Part shown: positions 1-5,564 of the stretch, in pieces
Numbering within the stretch: position 1 is the first letter of the stretch
Layout: the number at the start of each line of letters is the position of its first letter
Source of the DNA: Oscillospiraceae bacterium
GTDB taxonomy: Bacteria; Bacillota; Clostridia; Oscillospirales; Ruminococcaceae
Assembly (NCBI GenBank): GCA_031271475.1
Contig: JAISVP010000147.1
Coordinates: forward strand, 1-5,649
Length of the DNA stretch: 5,649 bases
Direction: 5' to 3'
Notes under the pieces: generated by a model
Seen by the model: only the letters and a program-made list of their open reading frames with translations
The model's database searches: none
Told to the model about the DNA's origin: nothing
Made by a program: the position numbers and the translations under genes

Positions 1-1324
1 CAGTATTACGGTCCGGTGCGTGAACAATCAATTTAGCAATCATAGAGTCATAATTCGGCGGTATGGTATAACCCTGATAAACCGCACTGTCAATTCTGAT
101 ACCCGGCCCCCCGGGTGTATGCAAAGCATTTATTTTCCCCGGACACGGACGGAATTCATGTGCGGTATCTTCCGCATTTATACGGCATTCAATAGAGTGA
201 CCGCTGATTTTCACATCTTCTTGGGATACGGGCAGTGTTTCTCCGCCCGCAAGTTTAAACTGTAATTGAACCAGATCAATACCGGTAACAAATTCAGTTA
301 CAGGATGTTCTACTTGAATCCTTGTGTTCATTTCCATAAAGTAGTAATTCATATGACTGTCTACAAGGAATTCAATAGTCCCGACATTGGAATAGTTTGC
401 CGCTTTTGCAGCATTAACAGCCGCCGCCCCCATTTCCTCACGCAACGCGGGAGTGATTACCGTGCTTGGTGCTTCTTCAAGAAGCTTTTGATTGCGTCTT
501 TGGAGACTGCAGTCGCGCTCGCCAAGATGTATAACATTGCCTTTACTGTCGGCGGCAATTTGAAACTCTATATGTCTTGGGGAATCAAGAAATTTTTCAA
601 TATAAACTGCATCGGAACCGAAATAATTAAACGCCTCAGTTTTTGCAGCCGCCATTTGTTTTTCAAGATTGGCAGCAGAATTTACAATCCGTATGCCTCT
701 GCCGCCGCCGCCTGCGGCGGCTTTTATGAGTATGGGATACCCTATTTCCTCAGCAAGTATTCTTGCCTGCTCTATATTTTCAACAATCCCGTCAGATCCG
801 GGAATTACAGGTATTCCTGCACTTTTCATGGTTGCCTTAGCCATTGCCTTGTCTCCGAGCATTTCAATTGCTTCAGGAGAAGGCCCTATAAACGTCAGTC
901 CGCATTCGGCACATTTCCGTGCAAACTCCGCATTTTCAGCCAAAAAACCAAACCCCGGGTGTATAGCATCGCAATGCGTATTAAGTGCGGCAGTAATAAT
1001 TGCATTTATATTAAGATAACTGTTTATGGAATCAGCAGGACCTATGCATACTGCTTCATCGGAGATTTGGGCATGTAAAGCCGTGCGGTCAGCAGTTGAG
1101 TACACCGCAACGCACTGTATGTCAAGCTCACGGCAAGCACGTAAAATCCGCACTGCAATCTCGCCTCTATTAGCAATCAGTACTCTTTTTAAGTTGTGTG
1201 GGGGACTCATCGGAACCACTTTTGAGTCATGGTTTGTTTTTTTCCCTTCAGACGGTTCTTTTGCCGCTGATGATGTTTCACGCGGGGTTAATTCCACACT
1301 TTGGGCAAGATCTGTACTACGCAT
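1..1324 (-). CDS. accC: Biotin carboxylase subunit of acetyl-CoA carboxylase (AccC), 3' end missing, N-terminally extended
   Basis: The frame is open from the ATG at 1324 through the left edge, giving 441 residues; about the last 45-50 are outside. AccC uses ATP and bicarbonate to carboxylate the biotin on AccB. Residues about 45-150 are the N-terminal biotin-carboxylase domain (LKRVLIANRGEIAVRI, HPGFGFLAEN, FIGPSPEAIEMLGDK). The ATP-grasp domain follows, with K201 before the AAAGGGGRGIR loop, E243 in EKFLDSPRHIEFQ, K280 in LQRRNQK, and E331, N333 and R335 in FMEMNTRIQVEHP. The C-terminal domain starts around HSIECRINAED. All catalytic positions known from E. coli AccC are present. The oddity is the start: residues 1-43 are a hydrophilic, Ser/Thr/Lys/Glu-rich tail with no E. 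coli counterpart. A start at M39 (position 1210) would remove most of it but has a poor ribosome site. accD and accA are expected beyond the left edge. Pyruvate carboxylase or another biotin carboxylase is unlikely beside accB and fabZ. Confidence 0.95.
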   Translation of the reverse strand, partial: MRSTDLAQSVELTPRETSSAAKEPSEGKKTNHDSKVVPMSPPHNLKRVLIANRGEIAVRILRACRELDIQCVAVYSTADRTALHAQISDEAVCIGPADSINSYLNINAIITAALNTHCDAIHPGFGFLAENAEFARKCAECGLTFIGPSPEAIEMLGDKAMAKATMKSAGIPVIPGSDGIVENIEQARILAEEIGYPILIKAAAGGGGRGIRIVNSAANLEKQMAAAKTEAFNYFGSDAVYIEKFLDSPRHIEFQIAADSKGNVIHLGERDCSLQRRNQKLLEEAPSTVITPALREEMGAAAVNAAKAANYSNVGTIEFLVDSHMNYYFMEMNTRIQVEHPVTEFVTGIDLVQLQFKLAGGETLPVSQEDVKISGHSIECRINAEDTAHEFRPCPGKINALHTPGGPGIRIDSAVYQGYTIPPNYDSMIAKLIVHAPDRNT

Positions 1325-1332
1325 AAACTGAG

Positions 1333-1339
1333 CCTCTTT
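1333..1339 (-). promoter_or_regulatory. Ribosome binding site of accC (supports the long start)
   Basis: AAAGAGG on the minus strand lies 8 nt before the ATG at 1324. The internal ATG at 1210, which would give a conventional AccC length, is preceded only by a weak GTGG-type match. An in-frame stop at 1343-1345 closes the frame just upstream, so 1324 is the earliest ATG possible. Confidence 0.6.
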
Positions 1340-1356
1340 CTGTTACTAAACTGAAA

Positions 1357-1362
1357 ATTATA
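1357..1362 (-). promoter_or_regulatory. Candidate -10 box of an internal promoter for accC
   Basis: The minus strand reads TATAAT exactly, in an AT-rich stretch, 32 nt before the accC ATG. A start of transcription near 1350 would give a leader of about 26 nt that includes the accC ribosome site. No good -35 hexamer is found 16-19 nt upstream (the best-placed six bases, TTCGAT, match only the first two of TTGACA), and there is no extended TG. It may therefore be a weak or factor-dependent promoter, or chance. Confidence 0.3.
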
Positions 1363-1390
1363 TAAAAACACACAGATACATCGAAGATAC

Positions 1391-1407
1391 AGCCGTTTCT
1401 AACGGCT
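1391..1407. repeat. Perfect 7-bp hairpin (hairpin 2) in fabZ-accC spacer
   Basis: AGCCGTT (1391-1397) and AACGGCT (1401-1407) form a perfect 7-bp stem with a 3-nt loop. On the transcribed minus strand the bases that follow are mixed, not a T-run; the nearest run of five T is over 20 nt farther on, so termination is doubtful. It could be an mRNA processing or stabilising stem between the fab and acc parts of the transcript. Confidence 0.45.
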
Positions 1408-1459
1408 ATGATCGCGGCAAATCCGAAACCCGCACTCATTTATTTGCACGCGTTGATGA

Positions 1460-1483
1460 GAACTTCGCCAGTTCGGGGGCGAA
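1460..1483. repeat. Overlapping inverted repeats (hairpin 1) in fabZ-accC spacer
   Basis: Two mutually exclusive stems share bases. GAACT (1460-1464) pairs with AGTTC (1470-1474) around a 5-nt loop. TTCGCC (1464-1469) pairs with GGCGAA (1478-1483) around an 8-nt loop. Both are read directly from the bases and work on either strand. There is no U-run after them in the direction of transcription, so this is not a normal intrinsic terminator. It lies 31 nt downstream of the fabZ stop. Confidence 0.4.
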
Positions 1484-1513
1484 ATTACTGTAATGTGCAT
1501 TCCTCAGTTACCC

Positions 1514-1933
1514 CTACTTTAATGCGAACTTAATATCACATGCCAACGCAACTTTACCGTCCACGGAGGCGACACCCCGACCTATTCCGATAGATGCTTT
1601 GAATTTGTGAATCTGTACCTCAAGCCTCAGCATATCGCCGGGAACAACCTGAGTTTTAAATTTCGCACTGTCAACGCCTGCGAGAAATCCCAGTTTCCCT
1701 TTATGTTCCGGGAGTGCAAGCATTGCCGTAGCACCTGCCTGTGCCAGCATTTCAATCATCAGCACACCGGGCACAACAGGGTAATCAGGGAAATGTCCTT
1801 TAAACCAAAACTCATCGGATTTGATATGTTTTTGTGCCACAATACGCATACCCGGCACAATCTCCAATACCTCATCAATCAGCAAAAAAGGTTCGCGGTG
1901 CGGAATAATTTCCTTTATTTCTTCGATACTCAT
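1514..1933 (-). CDS. fabZ: 3-hydroxyacyl-ACP dehydratase (FabZ)
   Basis: A 139-residue hot-dog-fold dehydratase that removes water from (R)-3-hydroxyacyl-ACP to give trans-2-enoyl-ACP, the substrate of FabK. The N-terminal IPHREPFLLIDEV (residues 10-22) and the central GHFPDYPVVPGVLMIEMLAQAG (46-67, quoted in two parts: GHFPDYPVVPG and VLMIEMLAQAG) are signature FabZ segments. The catalytic pair is H47 and E61. Length is typical (about 140-150), and the Glu active site favours FabZ over the FabA isomerase, which uses Asp. No fabA/fabM-type isomerase is in the window, so the source of unsaturated fatty acids, if any, lies elsewhere. The start follows the GGAGG at 1939-1943. The gene is 44 nt after accB and is followed by the unusually long spacer before accC. 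Confidence 0.97.
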   Translation of the reverse strand: MSIEEIKEIIPHREPFLLIDEVLEIVPGMRIVAQKHIKSDEFWFKGHFPDYPVVPGVLMIEMLAQAGATAMLALPEHKGKLGFLAGVDSAKFKTQVVPGDMLRLEVQIHKFKASIGIGRGVASVDGKVALACDIKFALK

Positions 1934-1938
1934 GCCAT

Positions 1939-1943
1939 CCTCC
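1939..1943 (-). promoter_or_regulatory. Ribosome binding site of fabZ (decides the start)
   Basis: GGAGG on the minus strand is 5 nt before the ATG at 1933. A longer frame opens at a TTG at 1945, but that codon overlaps the GGAGG itself and has no site of its own, so the 139-residue form starting MSIEEIKEII is chosen. Confidence 0.8.
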
Positions 1944-1977
1944 AATTTTCAAGCTGTCCGTTCCGGTTGGCGGCGAC

Positions 1978-2442
1978 CTACCGTATCGGCATAACTGTTA
2001 TCACCGTCTGATCAAATTCTACACTCTCTCCGTTTTTAACAAGAATTTCTTTGACGGTGCCGTCAAAATCGCACTGTATTTCATTCATAAGCTTCATAGA
2101 TTCAATTATCATAACCGTGTCGCCCTTTTTTACACTTTGTCCGACAGTAACGAAAGGCGGAGCATCAGGTGAGGGAGCGGCATAAAATGTTCCGATTATG
2201 GGAGCCTTAATTTCAAGAATTCCGGTATCGGCAGCATTTTCAGGAGTGCTGTTCGCAGATGAGCCGTTTGCCGCCGCATTAACCGGAACTGCCGGCGTGA
2301 TAACTGTATCCTTATGCGTTTCAATAACCAACTCCCCGCCGCTGCTTTTCATAAGGAATTTATACAGCTTTTTTTCATGTACTATATCAATCAACTCTTT
2401 CAATTCATCAAAAGAGAGGTTACAGATTTTTGTTTCCGGCAT
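1978..2442 (-). CDS. accB: Biotin carboxyl carrier protein of acetyl-CoA carboxylase (AccB)
   Basis: A 154-residue carrier protein. Its biotin is carboxylated by AccC and then passes CO2 to acetyl-CoA on the AccA/AccD carboxyltransferase, giving malonyl-CoA. The N-terminal part (residues 1-48, with SFDELKELIDIVHEK and a GGELVIE strand) is the usual AccB lead-in. Residues about 49-75 are a Pro/Ala/Asn/Ser-rich flexible linker. Residues about 76-154 form the biotinyl domain. The biotin-accepting lysine is K117 in ESMKLMNEI (the family more often has EAMKM or EAMKL). GTFYAAPSPDAPPFV (84-98) is the 'thumb' insertion that separates AccB from other biotinyl domains. AGGAGG lies 5 nt before the ATG (2448-2453), the strongest ribosome site in the window, fitting the carrier's need for high synthesis. 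fabZ follows after 44 nt. Confident. Confidence 0.97.
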   Translation of the reverse strand: MPETKICNLSFDELKELIDIVHEKKLYKFLMKSSGGELVIETHKDTVITPAVPVNAAANGSSANSTPENAADTGILEIKAPIIGTFYAAPSPDAPPFVTVGQSVKKGDTVMIIESMKLMNEIQCDFDGTVKEILVKNGESVEFDQTVITVMPIR

Positions 2443-2465
2443 AACATCCTCCTAAACATCCGTTG

Positions 2466-2576
2466 TTATTTTTTTTTAGTGAATTTGTGAACAATCCAAA
2501 TTACAATTGCGATAAAAAGTATTCCGGGTACAAGCCTTCCGACATTGTATGCTATAACATCTCCTATTCCCTCCAT
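2466..2576 (-). CDS. Small single-pass membrane protein of 36 residues, unknown function
   Basis: I do not recognise a named family. The ORF starts at an ATG 1 nt after the fabF stop, has an AAAGAGG ribosome site at good spacing, and ends 23 nt before accB. It fills the only place in this segment that would otherwise be a 135-nt gap. The product starts MEGIGDVIAYNVGRLVPG. It has one hydrophobic stretch at about residues 15-29 (LVPGILFIAIVIWIV) and a basic tail, HKFTKKK. The charge bias (about +4 after the segment, about -1 before it) predicts N-outside, C-inside topology. The reading frame stays open upstream into fabF, but that part is antiparallel-free overlap with the fabF coding frame and has no ribosome site, so it is not taken as coding. 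The three final Lys codons are a run of nine A. Position next to the biotin carrier gene invites, but does not prove, a role in placing the carboxylase or FAS enzymes at the membrane. It could also be a conserved leader or spacer ORF. Confidence 0.65.
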   Translation of the reverse strand: MEGIGDVIAYNVGRLVPGILFIAIVIWIVHKFTKKK

Positions 2577-2577
2577 A

Positions 2578-3810
2578 TTATTCCTCTTTCTTAAAGCACA
2601 GGCAAGCGTTATGTCCGCCAAATCCCAAGGAATTAGACAGTGCTGTTCTGATCTGCATTTGTACATTTCCGTTAACACAGTAGTCAAGATCACATTCTTC
2701 ATCAGGAACACTGTAACCTACGGTTCTGTGGATCAAACTGTTATTCATCTGCAAAATTACCGCAACTGCCTCAATAGCGCCTGCCGCTCCGAGTAAATGT
2801 CCTGTCATCGACTTTGTAGAATTGATTTTTATGTCATGTGCTTTATCGCCGAAAGCAAGCTTAATTGCCGTAGTTTCATACTTGTCATTGAGTTCTGTAG
2901 ACGTACCGTGTGCGTTGATATAGTCAGGTACACCGTCAATTCCGGCTTCCTGAAGTGCGGCTTTCATTGCCGCCGCAACAGCCTTTCCGTCCGGTGCGGG
3001 AGAAGTGATATGGTATCCGTCACAGGTCGCACCGTATCCGGCAATCTCAGCGTAAATCTTTGCACCGCGTTTTACCGCATGTTCATATTCCTCCAAAAGC
3101 AGTACCGCCGCTCCCTCACCTAAAACAAATCCGTTACGCTGTTTGTCAAACGGAACAGATGCTCTGTACGGATCGGAACTGCGTGTTAAGGCTCTCATAT
3201 TGTTGAAACTGCCCAAAGTGAACTCTGAAATACAGCTTTCCGTTCCTCCGCAAAGGCAAGAGTCAAGATATCCGTGCTTAATTTTCTGGAACGCTTCTCC
3301 GATTGCATTGGCGGAAGACGCACATGCCGTAACGGCGGCATAGTTAGCCCCCTTGAAACCTGTATTGATTGAAACACAGCCGGCAGCCATATTCGCAATC
3401 ATCATAGGGACATAGAACACCGAAATTCTGCCGGGTCCTTTATCCAAATATTTTTCATGCTCACTCAGCGTAAGGTCAAGTCCTCCGATTCCGCAGCCAA
3501 GAATAACTCCGCAGCGGTACGGGTCGTCTATAACGTATTCTGTTTGTGCTAAGACATCCTTAGCACAGTATACAGCAAATTGGGTGAACCTGTCAAGACG
3601 TTTACACTCTTTTTTTTCAATATATTTTTGAGGGTCAAAATTTTTAACATCCCCTGCAAGTTTTACTTCAAAATCCTCTGAGATATTTTCCCTAATATCT
3701 CTCACGGGCGAAAAGCCTATTTTATTACCTACTATATTATTCCAATATTCTTCAATATTATTCCCTATAGGGTTAACCGTTGACATTCCGGTTACAACTA
3801 CTCTACGCAT
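2578..3810 (-). CDS. fabF: 3-oxoacyl-ACP synthase II (FabF), condensing enzyme
   Basis: A 410-residue beta-ketoacyl-ACP synthase with the duplicated thiolase fold. It condenses malonyl-ACP with a growing acyl-ACP in each elongation round. The active-site nucleophile C163 lies in VTACASSANAIGEAF. H301 lies in NAHGTSTELND, K333 in NSTKSMTGH, and H338 in MTGHLLGAAGAIEA, giving the full Cys-His-His set plus the conserved Lys. The start MRRVVVTGMSTVNPIG and the length match FabF rather than the iterative FabB or FabH. An AAAGAGG site sits 5 nt before the ATG at 3810. The gap to fabG is 51 nt with no gene. The last codons (KKEE) contain the ribosome site of the next, very small gene, which begins 1 nt after the fabF TAA. 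The C-terminus reads NACLCFKKEE, with two Cys in the last strand, a small variation on the usual NATLVFKK type. Confident. Confidence 0.97.
   Translation of the reverse strand: MRRVVVTGMSTVNPIGNNIEEYWNNIVGNKIGFSPVRDIRENISEDFEVKLAGDVKNFDPQKYIEKKECKRLDRFTQFAVYCAKDVLAQTEYVIDDPYRCGVILGCGIGGLDLTLSEHEKYLDKGPGRISVFYVPMMIANMAAGCVSINTGFKGANYAAVTACASSANAIGEAFQKIKHGYLDSCLCGGTESCISEFTLGSFNNMRALTRSSDPYRASVPFDKQRNGFVLGEGAAVLLLEEYEHAVKRGAKIYAEIAGYGATCDGYHITSPAPDGKAVAAAMKAALQEAGIDGVPDYINAHGTSTELNDKYETTAIKLAFGDKAHDIKINSTKSMTGHLLGAAGAIEAVAVILQMNNSLIHRTVGYSVPDEECDLDYCVNGNVQMQIRTALSNSLGFGGHNACLCFKKEE
2583..2589 (-). promoter_or_regulatory. Ribosome binding site of the small membrane ORF
   Basis: AAAGAGG on the minus strand, encoded by the last codons of fabF, lies 6 nt before the ATG at 2576. 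The same heptamer precedes fabF (3816-3822, spacing 5) and accC (1333-1339, spacing 8), so it looks like a standard ribosome site in this operon. It is the main evidence for starting the small gene at 2576 instead of farther upstream inside fabF. Confidence 0.7.
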
Positions 3811-3861
3811 ATTATCCTCTTTATTTATTCCGGCATTCCGGTTTTGTTATCTCCAAATCAG

Positions 3862-4602
3862 TTACATCGCAAGTCCGCCGCTGATTTCCAATACCTGTCC
3901 GGTAATATATCCCGCCTCATCCGATGCTAAAAATGACACAGCGGCTGCAACTTCAGAAACCTGTCCGTATCTGCCCAATGAAACTTGCTTCAGTATATTT
4001 GCTTTCTGTTCGTCCGTAAGCATATCCGTCATAGGTGTTTGAATAAATCCGGGAGCCACCGCATTAACGGTAATACCTCTTGAACCGAGTTCCTTTGACG
4101 CAGTTTTTGTCATACCGATAACAGCCGCTTTTGACGCAGAGTAGTTAATCTGCCCGGCATTACCGTACAGTCCCGCCACGGAAGATATGTTTATGATTCT
4201 GCCGCCATGCTGTTTAATCATTACATTGCCCGCAAATTTCATCATATTAAACACAGATTTCTGATTCACAGCAATTACAGTATCATATGCTTCCTCTTTC
4301 ATCCGTGCCATAAGTCCGTCACGGGTAATGCCTGCGTTATTAACCAATACGTCAAGGGATCCGAAATGTCCTTTTACTTCTTTTACCATACGCTGGCATT
4401 CGTCATATACAGACACGTCAGCTATAAAACACACAGCGGACACATTCTCTTTTTTGCAGTCTTCCGCAACGGCTTTCCCATCGGGCAATTCCGCCTGAGA
4501 ACGTGCATTTATAGCAACATTAAAACCGTCATGTGCCAGCCGCCGCGCGATCTGTGCGCCTATGCCGCTTGTTGCCCCAGTGATCAGTGCAGTTTTATTC
4601 AT
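3862..4602 (-). CDS. fabG: 3-oxoacyl-ACP reductase (FabG)
   Basis: A 246-residue classical short-chain dehydrogenase that reduces 3-oxoacyl-ACP to (R)-3-hydroxyacyl-ACP with NADPH, in the cytoplasm and probably as a tetramer. Seen in order: the Rossmann nucleotide loop TGATSGIG (residues 9-15), the NNAG motif (88-91), and the catalytic triad S141, Y154 and K158 in ISSVAGLYGNAGQINYSASK. PGFIQTPMT (184-192) follows, and the C-terminus GYITGQVLEISGGLAM is typical of FabG. The Ser-Tyr spacing of 13 and Tyr-Lys spacing of 4 match E. coli FabG. Length is typical. An AAAGG-type ribosome site lies inside the end of fabK, about 8 nt before the ATG. The ATG overlaps the fabK TGA by 4 nt. In many related operons fabD sits between these two genes; here there is no room for it. 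Other short-chain dehydrogenases are possible in principle, but context and motifs are decisive. Confidence 0.97.
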   Translation of the reverse strand: MNKTALITGATSGIGAQIARRLAHDGFNVAINARSQAELPDGKAVAEDCKKENVSAVCFIADVSVYDECQRMVKEVKGHFGSLDVLVNNAGITRDGLMARMKEEAYDTVIAVNQKSVFNMMKFAGNVMIKQHGGRIINISSVAGLYGNAGQINYSASKAAVIGMTKTASKELGSRGITVNAVAPGFIQTPMTDMLTDEQKANILKQVSLGRYGQVSEVAAAVSFLASDEAGYITGQVLEISGGLAM

Positions 4603-5549
4603 AACCGAATCCTTTCCTGTAGCTGTTTAATTATCCGTTCAATAATTTCTTTTGCCGGCAGTATTTCCTTAACAAGTCCGGCAATGTTACCCGAAAGAAA
4701 GGTACCTTCCTCCAAATTGCCGTCCTGTACCGCCTTGCGTAACGAACCGACAGTCAATTCCTCAAACTCTTTCAGACTGCTTCCCGGTGAACTGTTCTGC
4801 GCATCATTATCAAATTCAGCCAGATGTCTTGTGAACTTGGTTTTAATACTTCTGCAAGGGTGACCGGTAAAACGTCCGGTTACGATACAGTCCGTATCTT
4901 TAGCATTTACTACAAGATCCTTGTAAGTCTGATGAACGGCACATTCAGCCGCTGACAGGAATACAGTTCCCATCTGCACACCGCAAGCCCCCAGCATAAA
5001 CGCCGCCGCCATACCTCTGCCGTCAGCTATACCGCCGGCAGCTATAACAGGGATTTTTACCGCATCAGCTACTTGCGGAACAAGGCACACAGTAGTATTT
5101 TCCCCTATATGACCGCCGCTTTCAGTGCCCTCCGCAATAACCGCTGCCGCACCGCTGCGTTCCATTCTTTTAGCCAATGCAACTGACGGAACTACCGGAA
5201 TAACTTTAATGCCCGCATTGTTCCAAGCTTCCATATACTTTCCGGGATTCCCCGCACCTGTCGTAATAAACGGCACCTTTTCATCAATTACAAGCTGTGC
5301 TAAGTCTTCCGCATTCGGGCTTAAAAGCATTATATTGACTCCGAACGGGTTAGGGGTCAGTTCTTTAGCTTTACGTATTTCACCACGCAGATAATCTATA
5401 GGGGCACTGCCGCCGGCAATAATTCCCGCACCGCCCGCATTGGACACGGCGGATGCAAGTGTGCTTTCGGATATCCATGCCATACCGCCCTGTAAAATCG
5501 GATATTTTATACCAAGCAATTCTGTAAGCAGGTTAGTTTCACCGTTCAT
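4599..5549 (-). CDS. fabK: Enoyl-ACP reductase II (FabK), FMN-dependent
   Basis: A 316-residue cytoplasmic TIM-barrel flavoprotein of the nitronate monooxygenase/FabK family. It reduces trans-2-enoyl-ACP to acyl-ACP, the last step of each elongation round. Visible hallmarks: the N-terminal LGIKYPILQGGMAW (about residues 12-25); NPFGVNIMLL near 67-76; EGTESGGHIGE near 140-150, carrying the His (H147) expected at the FabK active site; and the FMN-phosphate loop AAGGIADGRGM near 170-180, followed by GVQMGTVFL. Length is normal for FabK (about 310-325). The start is set by an AAGGAG site before the ATG rather than an upstream TTG. The TGA stop overlaps the fabG ATG (ATGA), implying coupled translation. 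A nitronate monooxygenase would share the fold, but the position between fabH and fabG makes FabK by far the better call. No fabI-type reductase is present in the window. Confidence 0.95.
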   Translation of the reverse strand: MNGETNLLTELLGIKYPILQGGMAWISESTLASAVSNAGGAGIIAGGSAPIDYLRGEIRKAKELTPNPFGVNIMLLSPNAEDLAQLVIDEKVPFITTGAGNPGKYMEAWNNAGIKVIPVVPSVALAKRMERSGAAAVIAEGTESGGHIGENTTVCLVPQVADAVKIPVIAAGGIADGRGMAAAFMLGACGVQMGTVFLSAAECAVHQTYKDLVVNAKDTDCIVTGRFTGHPCRSIKTKFTRHLAEFDNDAQNSSPGSSLKEFEELTVGSLRKAVQDGNLEEGTFLSGNIAGLVKEILPAKEIIERIIKQLQERIRL

Positions 5550-5558
5550 AAATTTTAT

Positions 5559-5564
5559 CTCCTT
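5559..5564 (-). promoter_or_regulatory. Ribosome binding site of fabK (decides the start)
   Basis: AAGGAG on the minus strand lies 9 nt before the ATG at 5549 and overlaps the fabH TAA stop at 5563-5565. An in-frame TTG at 5573 would add eight residues, but this Shine-Dalgarno would then lie inside the gene (as codons AAG GAG), so the ATG is preferred. The overlap with the fabH stop suggests translational coupling. Confidence 0.8.

Larger units (their letters stand above)
1325..1513 (-). other. 189-nt spacer between fabZ and accC
   Basis: No convincing gene lies here. All other gaps in this operon are at most 51 nt, so a spacer of this size is out of character. It holds two short hairpins (1460-1483 and 1391-1407), a consensus -10 box (1357-1362) and the accC ribosome site (1333-1339). 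Two short ORFs of 33 and 40 codons on the minus strand lack proper ribosome sites and do not look like proteins. Possible readings are an internal promoter region for the acc genes, an RNA-level control element, or a copy of a short dispersed repeat. The sequence alone does not decide. Confidence 0.5.

Noticed and set aside
266..1078. A 270-codon open frame on the plus strand opposite accC.
   Set aside because: It is an antisense shadow of accC: rich in Cys, Tyr and Phe with no domain, while the opposite strand encodes every biotin-carboxylase motif in one continuous frame.
1317..1439. A 40-codon ORF on the minus strand (starting MSAGFGFAAIIAV) that runs past the accC start.
   Set aside because: It has no ribosome site before its ATG and runs across the hairpin, the -10 box and the accC ribosome site. 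It is most likely a chance open frame, although its mildly hydrophobic start was noted.
1399..1500. A 33-codon ORF on the minus strand in the fabZ-accC spacer.
   Set aside because: Its ATG has a GAGG only 1 nt away, too close to act as a ribosome site. The product is Arg/His/Ser-rich without recognisable structure, and its stop falls inside hairpin 2.
1934..1945. An upstream TTG start for fabZ adding four residues.
   Set aside because: The TTG overlaps the GGAGG ribosome site that serves the ATG at 1933.
3827..3841. Tandem ATTCCGG repeats forming a small CCGG-loop-CCGG hairpin in the fabG-fabF gap.
   Set aside because: The stem is only 4 bp and has no T-run in the direction of transcription. 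The T-run on the other strand has no gene to terminate, so it is treated as chance.
4207..4863. A 218-codon open frame on the plus strand opposite the fabG 5' half and fabK 3' end.
   Set aside because: It crosses the boundary of two clearly conserved minus-strand genes and has a Cys/His/Ser-rich composition typical of antisense frames.
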